A program made the translations under genes and the position numbers. From Oppiella nova (lineage: Eukaryota > Arthropoda > Arachnida > Sarcoptiformes > Oppiidae), in assembly GCA_905397405.1 (NCBI GenBank), contig CAJPVJ010000158.1, positions 1 through 35,674 of the forward strand: a stretch of DNA of 35,674 nt, read 5' to 3'. Shown here in pieces: positions 17,872-26,013 of the stretch (the first letter of the stretch is position 1; the number at the start of each line of letters is the position of its first letter). A model generated the notes under the pieces. That model saw nothing but the letters and a program-made list of their open reading frames with translations. It did no database searches and was not told the origin of the DNA.

Positions 17872-17900
17872 CGAACCTTAGGATATATATTTTGAATCAC

Positions 17901-18248
17901 TTACCAAAATTTCCACCAAGCTTTATCAGGCCAATTAGCACAAGGATTAGGTAATAAACCGTAAATTTTGACAAATTCATCTTCTACAAGTTTTCCATCT
18001 TGATTTTCATCTAAATATTTAAATAATTTAATGTTTTTATCTTTGCCTTGAAACCGTCTATCATCTGGCCAAGGATATGGTTCAAAATCTTTAACCTTTA
18101 AAAATTCATTAAGTTCAAAAGTACCATTTTTATTTGAATCATAGATTTTATAAAATTTCTCCCAGTCTAATGAAGTCGGATCACAGGCATGACTGAAGCT
18201 TGAAAGTGCGCTACAACTGAGAATCAGAATACAGATTATTTTCTTCAT
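17901..18248 (-). CDS. Exported EF-hand protein
   Basis: The 115-residue product has a signal peptide MKKIICILILSCSALSSFSHA. Two EF-hand loops follow: YDSNKNGTFELNEF (about residues 35-48) and LDENQDGKLVEDEF (about 79-92). Both keep the Asp/Asn-x-Asn-x-Asn/Asp-Gly pattern and the final Glu at position 12, so both should bind calcium. Two Cys, one after the signal and one near the end, could form a disulfide. GGGAT precedes the ATG by a few bases. The protein is periplasmic or secreted; no partner is known. It lies inside the old element but reads the other way, as a cargo gene would. Confidence 0.75.
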   Translation of the reverse strand: MKKIICILILSCSALSSFSHACDPTSLDWEKFYKIYDSNKNGTFELNEFLKVKDFEPYPWPDDRRFQGKDKNIKLFKYLDENQDGKLVEDEFVKIYGLLPNPCANWPDKAWWKFW

Positions 18249-19076
18249 TTGTTTTATCCCATCTTTAATTAGCTTTGATTATATAGACAAAGTGATTTAG
18301 AAAAAATCATTTAAAGAAAGCCATTTAGGGTTATTCAATGTAATAGATAGCAAAACATCAATAGCGACTTTATTTTAAAACAAAAGCAGTGGTGAACTAC
18401 TATTTTTTATTACATTAAAGTATTGACTAATACTGTCTGTTTTTTGGTGGTTTTTTATTCCAAAATTATTCCTAGAAATAAAGCCCTATTTAAAATCCTT
18501 ATTTAAAAGCCTTATTCTTCACATCATTCAAAGCACTCCACTTATTGTACATAGTAGTTACTTAATTATCATTCTTAAAACATCAACTGTTTCTTTATAA
18601 TTCCATATGCTTTTGCGTATCGTATATTTCTGTATTAGGATTTTAACGATATATAAAATTGCTTATTTTATGAAGGCTAATATATCAAAAAAAGGCGCAT
18701 CAACCTCCTTTATTAAATATAAATATCAAATACTTATAACAAAAAGTTGCGTTTTTGTTGCATTTTAATTTAGATTTGATTAAATGTTTTATTTGATGGA
18801 ATTTAAAAGTAACCATATTTAAACAATAATCGTTGATCATTGTACTGCCTGAATCACTCTTTAGAAACTTAAATGATCTAGTAGCAAGTGTTGAGCTTGC
18901 TACTTAGATATTTTTATGCAACTGACCCGTTGTTTTTATCAAATTGACCATGGATGTAGTAAAATGAAATTAATTTGAAAATGTATAAAACTTCTATTTG
19001 GGGAATAATCCTGTGAATTTTATTGATCCAATGAGATTAAATGCATTAATAATTTTAAGTTTAACTTCAAACAAAA
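18249..19076. other. Long AT-rich non-coding stretch
   Basis: About 830 bases without a supported gene. A hairpin with stem AGTAGCAAG and CTTGCTACT lies at 18880-18904 and is followed by an AT tract, so it may be a terminator. A short GTG-started frame of 23 codons at 19013-19084, with a GGGGAA upstream, overlaps the start of the next gene and could be a leader peptide or a relic N-terminus. Confidence 0.5.
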
Positions 19077-20174
19077 ATGGATGATATCAAGATGGTAATA
19101 AAAAGAATTTATTTATTGGGACTATTGCTGTTGACGATAGAAGGTTGGGCTGAAGTAATACCAAATACTACTAGTACAGAGTCATTGCCAGATGTTGGGG
19201 TAATGCAAACCTTATCCACTAATAATACCCCTATAAAGTACATAAAAAGACCAAAAATCACCTACCCTAAAAATCTTAGCGATTTCGGTAATAGGGGTAA
19301 AGTGCTGCTTAAAGTATTAATTACTGAAACAGGCAGAGTTAGCGAAGTTGAGGTACTGGATTCACCACACCCCGATTTAGAACGTGCCGCTGTTCAAGCT
19401 GTCATGGGGGCACTGTTTGAACCGGAAAAAATTAATGGTAAGCCACAAAGCGGCTTTGTGAAAATACCCATTGAATTTTCTGTGTCAGCTGGTTTAAGTA
19501 ATGGTGTTGATCCTTTTAGAATCCCTGCTGCATCAAAAAACCTTCCAGCAGATTTACAGTATGATGTCGCACCGCAGATTCGTATAGCAGCCCCTTTAGT
19601 TTATCCCTATGAGCTACTTAAATCGAAAACTACTGGTAAAGCTAAGGTGTATGTAGTTATAGATCCTGATGGAAATGTGCGTCAAGCCAATGTGCTTTCA
19701 GCCAGTGAGCCATCATTTGGCTTAGCTGCGAAGGCTTCTTTACAGTCATGGAAATTTTATCCTGCAAAAAAAGATGGTAAACATAGTTGGTCAGTGATCA
19801 CAAAAGAACAGAATTTTAATCAGTTTAATAGAGATACATCAAATAGCCACTCAACAACTCAAATATTGGCTAATTTAGAGCGTGGAAAAACAAAAATCTA
19901 TGAGTTGAAAGATTTAGATTCGGTACCTAAACCATTATATGCACCACACCCTGAAATGCCTATAGGTTCTGATAAATCACAAAAATCAAAAGTAATGTTA
20001 GAATTTTATTTAGATCAGGATGGTATGGTGATTTTACCTAAAATTGTATCTGGGAATAATGATGAATTTAGTTGGTTGGCGCTTACAGCGGTTAAACGTT
20101 GGCAGTTTGATATTCCGAAAGTAAATGGCAAGGCAGTTGTTGCCAGATTAAGACTGCCAATTCAATTTGATTAA
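19077..20174 (+). CDS. Exported protein with three TonB C-terminal-like domains
   Basis: The product has about 360 residues. A signal peptide (KRIYLLGLLLLTIEGWAE) leads into three repeats of the TonB/TolA C-terminal fold. The first is near residues 55-135 (KRPKITYPKNLSDFGNRGKVLLKVLITETGRVSEVEVLDS), the second near 165-245 (PLVYPYELLKSKTTGKAKVYVVIDPDGNVRQANVLS), and the third near 280-365 (PEMPIGSDKSQKSKVMLEFYLDQDGMVILPKIV). True TonB has one such domain, a membrane anchor and a Pro-rich spacer; here anchor and spacer are missing, so it cannot transduce energy in the usual way. ATG at 19077 or 19092 could start it; the second fits the signal peptide better. It lies in the old element. Confidence 0.75.
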   Translation: MDDIKMVIKRIYLLGLLLLTIEGWAEVIPNTTSTESLPDVGVMQTLSTNNTPIKYIKRPKITYPKNLSDFGNRGKVLLKVLITETGRVSEVEVLDSPHPDLERAAVQAVMGALFEPEKINGKPQSGFVKIPIEFSVSAGLSNGVDPFRIPAASKNLPADLQYDVAPQIRIAAPLVYPYELLKSKTTGKAKVYVVIDPDGNVRQANVLSASEPSFGLAAKASLQSWKFYPAKKDGKHSWSVITKEQNFNQFNRDTSNSHSTTQILANLERGKTKIYELKDLDSVPKPLYAPHPEMPIGSDKSQKSKVMLEFYLDQDGMVILPKIVSGNNDEFSWLALTAVKRWQFDIPKVNGKAVVARLRLPIQFD

Positions 20175-20183
20175 ATTGAAGGT

Positions 20184-20330
20184 GGTACTCAGATTCTGAG
20201 TACCAGGTATGGTGGAAATCACCACAACTGAAATTACTAAGGATCTGACGATCATGCAGCCCCTTATAACTACACTTTTAGTGTAGTTATAAATATAAGA
20301 TATACATCTGATACTTAGATTGTGAGTACC
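20184..20330. repeat. Palindrome, hairpin and direct repeat between two cargo genes
   Basis: GGTACTCAG-ATT-CTGAGTACC is a perfect inverted repeat at 20184-20204. Its right half, AGATTCTGAGTACC (20191-20204), recurs with one change at 20317-20330. Between them stands a perfect 13-base-pair hairpin (20264-20292, arms TTATAACTACACT). The hairpin probably ends the triple TonB-C transcript. The flanking repeats look like the footprint of an inserted piece. Confidence 0.6.
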
Positions 20331-20527
20331 TGTTAATCACACTAACCCACTTTTGGTTGGTTAGTTTGGGAGATGGTGAATATTGGTCTAATACCTCATC
20401 ACCATGGAAGCCTATAGGTTACAAATACAAAGCATGGCATGTAGAATTTAAAACTGGTTTTTTAGCCCCTACACTTAACTACACAGAATACCTTGCCCTC
20501 TCTAAGGCTGTTCGTAATAGTAAATAG
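20314..20527 (+). pseudogene. Unidentified C-terminal gene fragment
   Basis: An open stretch of about 70 codons without a start ends in a stop at 20525-20527. Its second half is rich in Trp, Tyr and Lys (GDGEYWSNTSSPWKPIGYKY, then KAWHVEFKTGF) and looks like real protein. It has no recognisable family and no ribosome site. It is probably the tail of a lost gene. Confidence 0.4.
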
Positions 20528-20614
20528 AAGTACAGCAATTAATTTTAACTTTTAATTACTACTGTTGTATTATTAACAATCAAAAGAATTTAGATACAAA
20601 AATGAGAGCTAATT

Positions 20615-20998
20615 ATGAAAAAAATATGTTTTATCACTTCATTAATCGTAGTTTTATCAGGATGTAGTAACTATGTATTACCGAATGGCGAACAACTTGG
20701 TAGTAAACGATGGGAGGAAATAAGTGATAGAATGAATAAAAAAGTAGGACTTTCTGAGCAAGAACTTATTAGTCAATGGGGTGTACCAAATGGTAACTAT
20801 ACCCTTTCAAATGGTTCAAAAATTATATCTTATGATGTATATAATTCTAGAAAAGATAGTTATTGTGAAGCAAAATTTTTAATTGAAAGGGGGAAAGTAA
20901 CAAAATGGGGACATTCTGGTAATAAGGCTTGTGGACTCGGGTCAGCTTCACCTTCAAAATTAATTCCAAAGACTCCTCTTCCTAAACCTACTTTATGA
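20615..20998 (+). CDS. Lipoprotein with SmpA/OmlA (BamE)-like fold
   Basis: The 127-residue product has a lipoprotein signal MKKICFITSLIVVLSGC, with lipidated Cys at about residue 17. The compact domain NKKVGLSEQELISQWGVPNG followed by KIISYDVY and ERGKVTKWG resembles the BamE/SmpA pattern (G-x2-x2-V-x2-x-W-G-x-P, then strands). BamE helps outer-membrane protein assembly, but a small cargo protein with this fold could do something else. GAGAGC lies about 8 bases before the ATG. The genuine chromosomal bamE is expected elsewhere, so this is an accessory paralogue. Confidence 0.65.
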   Translation: MKKICFITSLIVVLSGCSNYVLPNGEQLGSKRWEEISDRMNKKVGLSEQELISQWGVPNGNYTLSNGSKIISYDVYNSRKDSYCEAKFLIERGKVTKWGHSGNKACGLGSASPSKLIPKTPLPKPTL

Positions 20999-21048
20999 AA
21001 TTAATTTACTTAATGCTACTTCTCTTGGTTAATCCTTATTAAATTGAA

Positions 21049-21068
21049 GCCCTCAATTGAGGGCATTT
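21049..21068. terminator. Hairpin between the lipoprotein gene and the old lysis cassette
   Basis: GCCCTCAATTGAGGGC is a perfect palindrome followed by ATTT. It lies between convergent genes. A similar CCTC/GAGG hairpin occupies the same position before the newer lysis cassette at 30922. Confidence 0.6.
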
Positions 21069-21072
21069 CACT

Positions 21073-21861
21073 TTATACTTCCGTTACTCCAGTTGCAGAT
21101 ACACCTTTTAAAACAGGCAAATCATAACGAAACTCAGCAGGTTTACTTGTTTTCCCATACCATCGAAATTCCTGAAAGTCAGATTCATTATAAAGCGCAT
21201 AACAAACCATATTTGATTGATTTCCACCAATACAGACCAACTACCTGTCTTACTATCCCGACCTGCAACAAAGCAAACATGGCCACCACCGCTTCGAGTT
21301 TTGATTGCTACACAGCCATAGGCTGGTTTTGATAGTTTAAATCCATAGTTCACATAATCAAGTGCGCAGTACCAATGTTTTGGATATGCCACACCAGTAG
21401 ATTTTAGACACCACGCCAAAAATGTACCGCACCAAGGTGTTTCATCTTCTTGCCACCATGAACCCAAGGATTGAATCCATTTTAGGATTGTTGGGTTATG
21501 AGCTGTTTTGCTTGTATTTTCTTTTAAACCTAAATGTTTTTTGGCTTCGACCATCCAAGCTAAATCATTTGTATTTGATACCAGTGTTGAGATCAGTGTA
21601 TTGACGGTGGTTAAATTTAACTGAGGCTCACGCAATTCTGGCTGCTTTTTCAAACGAGCTATAATCAAAGCTACATCAACAAAAGCGCCAACATATTCTT
21701 TCCATTATTCGGGAATTGAGTTTTTGAACTCTTGAGGAATAATATTCCATAGAGTCAAAAGTGCTCAGAGAATAAACTCAAAACAAAAAAATGGCGCTTA
21801 TTGCGCCGATCTGTAGTGATTTAAGCTTGTATGACTGTTTCCAATTATCGATTAATTTCAT
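21073..21861 (-). pseudogene. Fossil phage endolysin
   Basis: This is a close relative of the endolysin at 31069-31857, over its whole length. The membrane-anchor beginning, the HLGLKENTSKTAHNPTILKW block and the DETPWCGTF catalytic block can all be recognised. It is broken in a few places. It overlaps the holin gene exactly as in the newer cassette. Confidence 0.8.
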
Positions 21862-22127
21862 TTAATACTCCACGTGTTTGCTTGGCGTTTAAGCCAAGAC
21901 TCAATAAACGTACTTCCTAAAATACCTAATGTTGATGCTATTGCGATCAAAGTAAGAGGGTTTATATCAGGAACCTGTAAAACAATTGCTCCCGCTATCG
22001 TTGATGTTGCTGCTCCTAAAGTTGTTCGGCCAATAGCTAAACGCCATGTAAGTTTTCCACCAGAGACAAGTAGTTTGGCAAATCCAATACATGCCCCCAT
22101 TGCAAGAATGAATAGTAAATTTTTCAT
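21858..22127 (-). CDS. Phage holin (old element), LydA-like
   Basis: The 89-residue product has three hydrophobic segments: LLFILAMGACIGFAKLLV, TTLGAATSTIAGAIVL and LTLIAIASTLGILGSTFI. It resembles LydA-type holins, which form inner-membrane lesions to release the endolysin. The frame looks whole. About ten of 88 residues differ from the holin at 31854-32135. Because the adjoining endolysin is broken, the cassette should not work alone, although this holin could still damage membranes if expressed. Confidence 0.75.
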   Translation of the reverse strand: MKNLLFILAMGACIGFAKLLVSGGKLTWRLAIGRTTLGAATSTIAGAIVLQVPDINPLTLIAIASTLGILGSTFIESWLKRQANTWSIK

Positions 22128-22152
22128 TGCTCATAAATTGGGTCCAATAAAA

Positions 22153-22174
22153 AACCCACTCTATTGAGTGGGTT
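22153..22174 (-). terminator. Terminator of the 93-residue membrane protein gene
   Basis: AACCCACTC pairs with GAGTGGGTT around TATT, and the minus strand continues with a T run. It lies between this gene and the old holin. Confidence 0.85.
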
Positions 22175-22211
22175 TGATTAACATTCGATTTTGCGATTTA
22201 AGTCTTTCACG

Positions 22212-22493
22212 TTAGATACCTCCAACTTTATTTTTTTGAATCCAAGCAAACCCACCAGCTGAAAATATAAAACTGATCACTGCAATATAAAAAAAGGAAT
22301 TAATTCTATTATTCTGTTCTTTAGATACATAATGAACCGAGCCATGATTATTTAATGAAACAGAATATATTTTATCTGGCGTTTCCTTACCCTTTGAATG
22401 GTAAGTTTCAAATAAATCAAGACCATAGAATAAGCTAGATATACTAGAAATTAGTAAAAATGCTGTAAAGAGATAAATTATAAGTTTTTTCAT
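22212..22493 (-). CDS. Two-span membrane protein, unknown
   Basis: The 93-residue product has span one near residues 4-22 (LIIYLFTAFLLISSISSLF) and span two near 67-86 (FFYIAVISFIFSAGGFAWIQ), with a polar loop of about 40 residues, probably periplasmic. GGATAAGAT just before the ATG serves as ribosome site. A copy of the CCAAGATACTAA spacer lies upstream. No family is recognised. Confidence 0.6.
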   Translation of the reverse strand: MKKLIIYLFTAFLLISSISSLFYGLDLFETYHSKGKETPDKIYSVSLNNHGSVHYVSKEQNNRINSFFYIAVISFIFSAGGFAWIQKNKVGGI

Positions 22494-22601
22494 ATCTTAT
22501 CCAAGATATAGATTTAATCCAAGATACTAATTTTTATACAAAAAAGAAACCTCTCGATGGTGATTCCTTTTCACTAAACATTCTATCTTGGTTTTATTAA
22601 T

Positions 22602-23168
22602 TTATTTATCGCTTGCTTTGTCTTGCCACAACTTTGCAGTTTCTTTATTTTCTTCGACCCCTAAGCCATGTTCGTACATAAATGCAATATCTCTCATTGC
22701 TTCTTTATTTCCTAGTGAAGCAGCTTTCTTGCGGATTTCTAATGCTTTTTGAGAATCTTTATTGATGCCATCACCTCGACTGTATAAATTCGCTAAGCCA
22801 ACCATAGATTCAGAATGATTTTGATCTAAGCCTTTTGAAAACCAAGTAAATGCTTTTTTGTAATGTTCATCAGCATCAGCTGGATCCATATCTTCAACCA
22901 ACCCAGCATAAGTTGCATATCCATCACCAAGCCAATACATCGCTTTAGCATTACCATTTTCAGCAGACTTTGTAGCCCATAATTCAGCTTGAGTTTCATC
23001 CTCATCAATACCATAACCATGAATATATACATCGGCTAACTCCAATTGGGCAACAGCATCGCCACTTTTGGCTTTAGATAATAATTCATTTGAAAATGTC
23101 GGATTAGCTAATGTTTCCATGGAAAAAATGAGTCCTAAAATAATAAATATTTGTTTGAAATTATTCAA
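22602..23168 (-). CDS. Exported Sel1-repeat protein
   Basis: The 188-residue product has a signal peptide (FKQIFIILGLIFSMETLANP). About four Sel1-like helical repeats follow, seen as GDAVAQLELADVYIHGYGI, GNAKAMYWLGDGYATY, HSESMVGLANLYSRGDGI and NKEAMRDIAFMYEHGLGV. Sel1 repeats mediate protein contacts in the periplasm or at the surface. The reading frame begins at TTG (23168), with GGGTGAAAA directly before it. Its partner is unknown. It belongs to the row of exported proteins at 22-25.6 kb. Confidence 0.8.
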   Translation of the reverse strand: MNNFKQIFIILGLIFSMETLANPTFSNELLSKAKSGDAVAQLELADVYIHGYGIDEDETQAELWATKSAENGNAKAMYWLGDGYATYAGLVEDMDPADADEHYKKAFTWFSKGLDQNHSESMVGLANLYSRGDGINKDSQKALEIRKKAASLGNKEAMRDIAFMYEHGLGVEENKETAKLWQDKASDK

Positions 23169-23405
23169 TTTTCACCCTAATATAAGTCAGGTTTGTCTAT
23201 AAAATTTTGATCCATGATAATATAAATATATGACAAATTGTGTATTAACTAATTTGTTAAATATTAATCAAAACATTTTTATCACTATGTCAGCTAATTG
23301 GAATCATTTTGTATACCCAGCTTCAGTATTTTTCAATCTAGAGGATTGGATATTGAACTCATAAGCTAAAAAAATAAATCATTAACCATCCAGTACACCA
23401 AACTT

Positions 23406-23873
23406 ATGAAAAAAATATTTGTGGAAGATTATCAAGGACATTACTTATGTGCTCACAACATTGTGGATTTTACTGATATAAAATATTCTCGTCTGTTTGC
23501 ACAAATCATTTTTACAACCTTAAGAGAACCTATTTCAACTGAAAAATTTGAAAACTTAAAGAACTTTGACTCTTGGTATGATTGTTGTGATTGGATAGAA
23601 AAATTTTTATCATTAATGCCCGATTTCAAAAACACTGGAGGTTTTTATGAAAACTCAAAACTATCAACCATTGATGCAATTGAACTCACCTCAAATTGCT
23701 ATAGTCATTCAGATTATGAAAAGATTTCACATATAAATACCATCTACAATAACAATGAAGACTTTAGCCATCTAGAAATTATATTTATTGATTCAAACGA
23801 TACAATAGTTAAAAATTTCTCTTCAGAAGATGCTGCAAAAGAATGGCTAAATGAACATTTTTATATGATGTAA
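23406..23873 (+). CDS. Cytosolic protein of 155 residues, unknown
   Basis: No signal and no membrane span, unlike most neighbours. It is acidic and aromatic-rich (FDSWYDCCDWIEKFLSLMP) and ends FSSEDAAKEWLNEHFYMM. The frame is long relative to the AT-rich background and composition is protein-like, which supports a real gene, but no ribosome site is obvious. It is the only plus-strand gene in the array. It may be phage or island cargo, possibly an immunity or regulatory factor; that is only a guess. Confidence 0.5.
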   Translation: MKKIFVEDYQGHYLCAHNIVDFTDIKYSRLFAQIIFTTLREPISTEKFENLKNFDSWYDCCDWIEKFLSLMPDFKNTGGFYENSKLSTIDAIELTSNCYSHSDYEKISHINTIYNNNEDFSHLEIIFIDSNDTIVKNFSSEDAAKEWLNEHFYMM

Positions 23874-23898
23874 AAAATTTGCATTGAAGAAATAAAAA

Positions 23899-23914
23899 AC
23901 CTCCCTTGGGAGGT
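23899..23914. terminator. Terminator between convergent genes
   Basis: ACCTCCC-TT-GGGAGGT, with AAAAA on the left, gives a T run on the minus strand. It ends the ecotin-like gene transcript and perhaps the plus-strand gene too. Confidence 0.8.
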
Positions 23915-23931
23915 AATAACGCAATCAATAC

Positions 23932-24405
23932 CTAATCATTAAGTATCTTAGATTTCTTTATCTCTTCCAACTTAAAAATCTTGGAGCTAATTTTAATACC
24001 ATTAGACGCATAGACAACTATCGGAAGTTTACTATTGTAATTAAGTATAGTATTACCGTTTAAGTTAATAGGAATCTCACCCATTTTAGGCATCTCAGAA
24101 CAACCCATTAAAGTCGTAATTATGTTACCTAGTTTACCAACTTCATAATAAGGATATTGCATGCCCTCAACTAATTTTTTAGTATACTTTGCAGATCGAC
24201 TTTTGGTATTACAATCTTGCATACCCTCCACAGAAGCAGTGATTAAGACTCTATAGTCTTCTTCATTTTCCTTAGGATCTAATAAAATTACATTTCTATT
24301 TTGATCTTTTTTAACTTCTGGATATACGTTTGAATCATTAGCACTCTTATTAGCATAAGCGCTGACCGAGATAGAGAACAAACATAAAATAAGAACTTTT
24401 TTCAT
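23932..24405 (-). CDS. eco: Ecotin-family serine protease inhibitor
   Basis: Ecotin is a periplasmic dimeric inhibitor of trypsin-, chymotrypsin- and elastase-type proteases. It protects bacteria from host enzymes. The 157-residue product has a signal peptide MKKVLILCLFSISVSAYA. The alignable core includes YPEVKKDQNRNVILLDPKE, KLVEGMQYPYYEVGKLGNI, TTLMGCSEMP (the substrate-like reactive loop, with Leu probably at P1 and the Cys of the conserved disulfide) and NYNSKLPIVVY, which is nearly invariant in ecotin. The partner Cys is at MQDCNTKS. The P1 is Met in E. coli ecotin, so a Leu would favour chymotrypsin-like targets. The C-terminal dimer arm (SSKIFKLEEIKKSK) is kept. A gene of this kind in a small-cargo array is unusual. 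Confidence 0.85.
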   Translation of the reverse strand: MKKVLILCLFSISVSAYANKSANDSNVYPEVKKDQNRNVILLDPKENEEDYRVLITASVEGMQDCNTKSRSAKYTKKLVEGMQYPYYEVGKLGNIITTLMGCSEMPKMGEIPINLNGNTILNYNSKLPIVVYASNGIKISSKIFKLEEIKKSKILND

Positions 24406-24459
24406 ACCCCACCCTAAATTATAAATTTAGACCAAGATACTAATAATAGGGTTAAAAAG

Positions 24460-24479
24460 AAACCTCCCGAGAGAGGTTT
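24460..24479 (-). terminator. Terminator of the double TonB-C gene
   Basis: AAACCTC pairs with GAGGTTT, followed on the minus strand by CTTTTT. It lies 33 bases past the stop and just before the spacer upstream of the ecotin gene. Confidence 0.75.
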
Positions 24480-24512
24480 GGTTTTACTAAAAATTTATAG
24501 AAAAGAAATAAA

Positions 24513-25154
24513 CTATCCTTCATTAGCTGAAACTAAAGAAAAAGTAAATTTTTTTGTCTTTCTAAGTGGATATGGTTTGCCATTAATACTTAATGGGAGA
24601 AAACTTGCTTTTTCTCGAAATTCGTTTAATACATAATTATCCAATTTAGTTAATCCGCTACTTTCAGTAATCTCGGCTTTAGTTAATTTCCCATTATCAT
24701 CAGCTTCTGCATAGATCGTTATTGATCTATCTTCACCCTTTAAATCTGATTTTTTTACAAAAATCATTGGTTCACTTTTATATCTCACTTCTCTTGAAAC
24801 ATTAAATTGAAAAGGCTGCTTTGCACGAGCTGGGTAATTGGTTTTCTCTTCCCCTTCATTCCAAACTCGTAATTTAGATATTTGAACAGCCCTTAATACT
24901 TTATGATCTAATTCTTCCAGTCCACTACTTTTAAACACCTCAGCGTGTTCAACCTTGCCACTCGCATCAGTTTTAAATGAGATTACGACATTCCTGTCAT
25001 AGCCTTCTAATAATTCATTTTTAAACGAGACTTTTGGTGCTCTCATCCACTTGACTAACATTGTATTATTTGTAATTTTTTGCCCTTCTTGAGCTTGAAC
25101 GTTTGATCCTAGATAAAACGTAAGTGCAATTAAAACTATATTTAAAATTTTCAT
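24513..25154 (-). CDS. Exported protein with two TonB C-terminal-like domains
   Basis: The 213-residue product has a signal peptide MKILNIVLIALTFYLGSNVQAQ. Two TonB/TolA C-terminal folds follow. The first is at about residues 35-120 (RNVVISFKTDASGKVEHAEVFKSSG, ELDHKVLRAVQISK, ending QPFQFNVS). The second is at about 130-210 (RSITIYAEADDNGKLTKAEITESSG, KLDNYVLNEFREKASFLPLSINGKPY, ending KFTFSLV). There is no transmembrane anchor, so it should float in the periplasm. It is a shorter cousin of the triple-domain protein at 19077. A terminator lies on each side. Confidence 0.75.
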   Translation of the reverse strand: MKILNIVLIALTFYLGSNVQAQEGQKITNNTMLVKWMRAPKVSFKNELLEGYDRNVVISFKTDASGKVEHAEVFKSSGLEELDHKVLRAVQISKLRVWNEGEEKTNYPARAKQPFQFNVSREVRYKSEPMIFVKKSDLKGEDRSITIYAEADDNGKLTKAEITESSGLTKLDNYVLNEFREKASFLPLSINGKPYPLRKTKKFTFSLVSANEG

Positions 25155-25211
25155 ATAAAGTTCGCTTAAACTAGTGTTTTTATAAATCTATAAATTTGAC
25201 TTTTGGGGTGT

Positions 25212-25234
25212 AAAAAACCACCCTCAGTTGGTTT
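25212..25234 (-). terminator. Weak hairpin after the 104-residue gene
   Basis: AAACCA pairs with TGGTTT around eight bases, with a T run on the minus strand. It lies 18 bases past the stop. Confidence 0.55.
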
Positions 25235-25251
25235 AATAACTTTAGATTAAC

Positions 25252-25566
25252 TCATTCAGGTTCAATATTTCTTTCACAATCTTCTCGCCACCCATTTGCA
25301 TAATTCTCAATAGCTTGCTCTTTAGCAAAATCAGTAGCGTATATTTGATATTGTTTTGCATTAGAAATCATATCAATGAGTAGTAAAGATTGGTTTTCCG
25401 ATAACTTCCCACTTGTAGCTTGTAGATAATTTTCTATATCGAAACCTTGTTGGTATTCGGTCATTAACATAGATGCCATATTTTTCATAACCTGACAAGC
25501 GTCCTGTTCATATGCATATACAGTTGTGCTTGAAAGTAAAAATAAGAATAAAAATGTTTTTTTCAT
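25252..25566 (-). CDS. Small exported protein, unknown
   Basis: The 104-residue product has a signal peptide MKKTFLFLFLLSSTTVYA, then a helical, acidic domain with two Cys (YEQDACQVMKNMASML and WREDCERNIEPE) that could bridge the first and last helices. No family is recognised. The third spacer copy lies directly upstream. It is the last gene before the newer prophage. Confidence 0.6.
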   Translation of the reverse strand: MKKTFLFLFLLSSTTVYAYEQDACQVMKNMASMLMTEYQQGFDIENYLQATSGKLSENQSLLLIDMISNAKQYQIYATDFAKEQAIENYANGWREDCERNIEPE

Positions 25567-25626
25567 AATAAATTCACGTTTTATTTTAAAACAAGATACT
25601 AATAATTAATTCAAAAAGGAACCTTC

Positions 25627-26013
25627 GCTTTGAGATCGAATAAATAACAGAATCACCTCCCTCATCAAAAGGAGGATGTGCTTAGTTTCTGGTTAAATAG
25701 TGATGTGAATGAAGCTGTAGCCACAAAATGTAAAAAATCTGCTAAAGTAGCCGCTTAGATAGCGGCTTTTTGTAAAAGCTGTTGTTTAAATAGACACTTA
25801 GCAAAGTGAGTAACATTGTGAGTAACTTCACAACCAGTCTACACATTAAGCAATATATTTCAAAAGGTTAAGTTTGATATGCTTCTAATGATCGAAAATT
25901 GACATTGGCAAAATTACAGCAAACTATAACAAACTTTAAAATATTCAAAATAATAAAAATCAAGATGATAGCAAATTATAAAAAACCTTTTAAAACTATA
26001 CAAAACAGATCAC
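25627..26013. other. Prophage left-end region, with a terminator and repeats
   Basis: No intact gene. A plus-strand open tail (SDVNEAVATKCKKSAKVAA) ends in a stop at the base of a strong hairpin at 25749-25772 (AGCCGCT/AGCGGCT then TTTTT). It may be the tail of a lost gene. GTGAGTAAC occurs twice at a 12-base step (25806-25814 and 25818-25826). The attachment site of the prophage should lie here, but no second copy is visible to define it. No tRNA gene was seen. Confidence 0.55.

Larger units (their letters stand above)
16428..22127. mobile_element. Old broken phage-derived element (integrase piece to lysis cassette)
   Basis: Parts in order: a tyrosine-integrase C-terminal piece, a small membrane protein, a broken SRAP gene, an EF-hand protein, a triple TonB-C protein, a BamE-like lipoprotein, and on the minus strand an endolysin (broken) and a holin that looks whole. 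The order integrase, cargo, SRAP, more cargo, lysis genes on the opposite strand is the same as in the newer prophage starting at 26 kb. By eye the shared SRAP and holin proteins are about 90-95% alike, so it is a relative of fairly recent divergence. It has several breaks, and its tail and head genes are missing here. The exact ends are not determined. Confidence 0.65.
22519..25625. repeat. Related intergenic spacers in the small-gene array
   Basis: The sequence CAAGATACTAAT or a near copy occurs at 22520-22531, 24433-24444 and 25592-25603. Each time it is followed within 15-25 bases by AAAAAGAAACCT or AAAAAGGAACCT. Each copy lies upstream of a minus-strand gene for a membrane or exported protein. 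This suggests duplicated expression signals or recombination joints. Coordinates cover the outer limits of three separate copies. Confidence 0.6.

Noticed and set aside
18249-19076. Small RNA in the long gene-free stretch
   Set aside because: Only one hairpin and no convincing promoter were seen, so a call would be a guess.
25627-26013. tRNA gene as the prophage attachment site
   Set aside because: No cloverleaf or CCA-type end could be found near the integrase.
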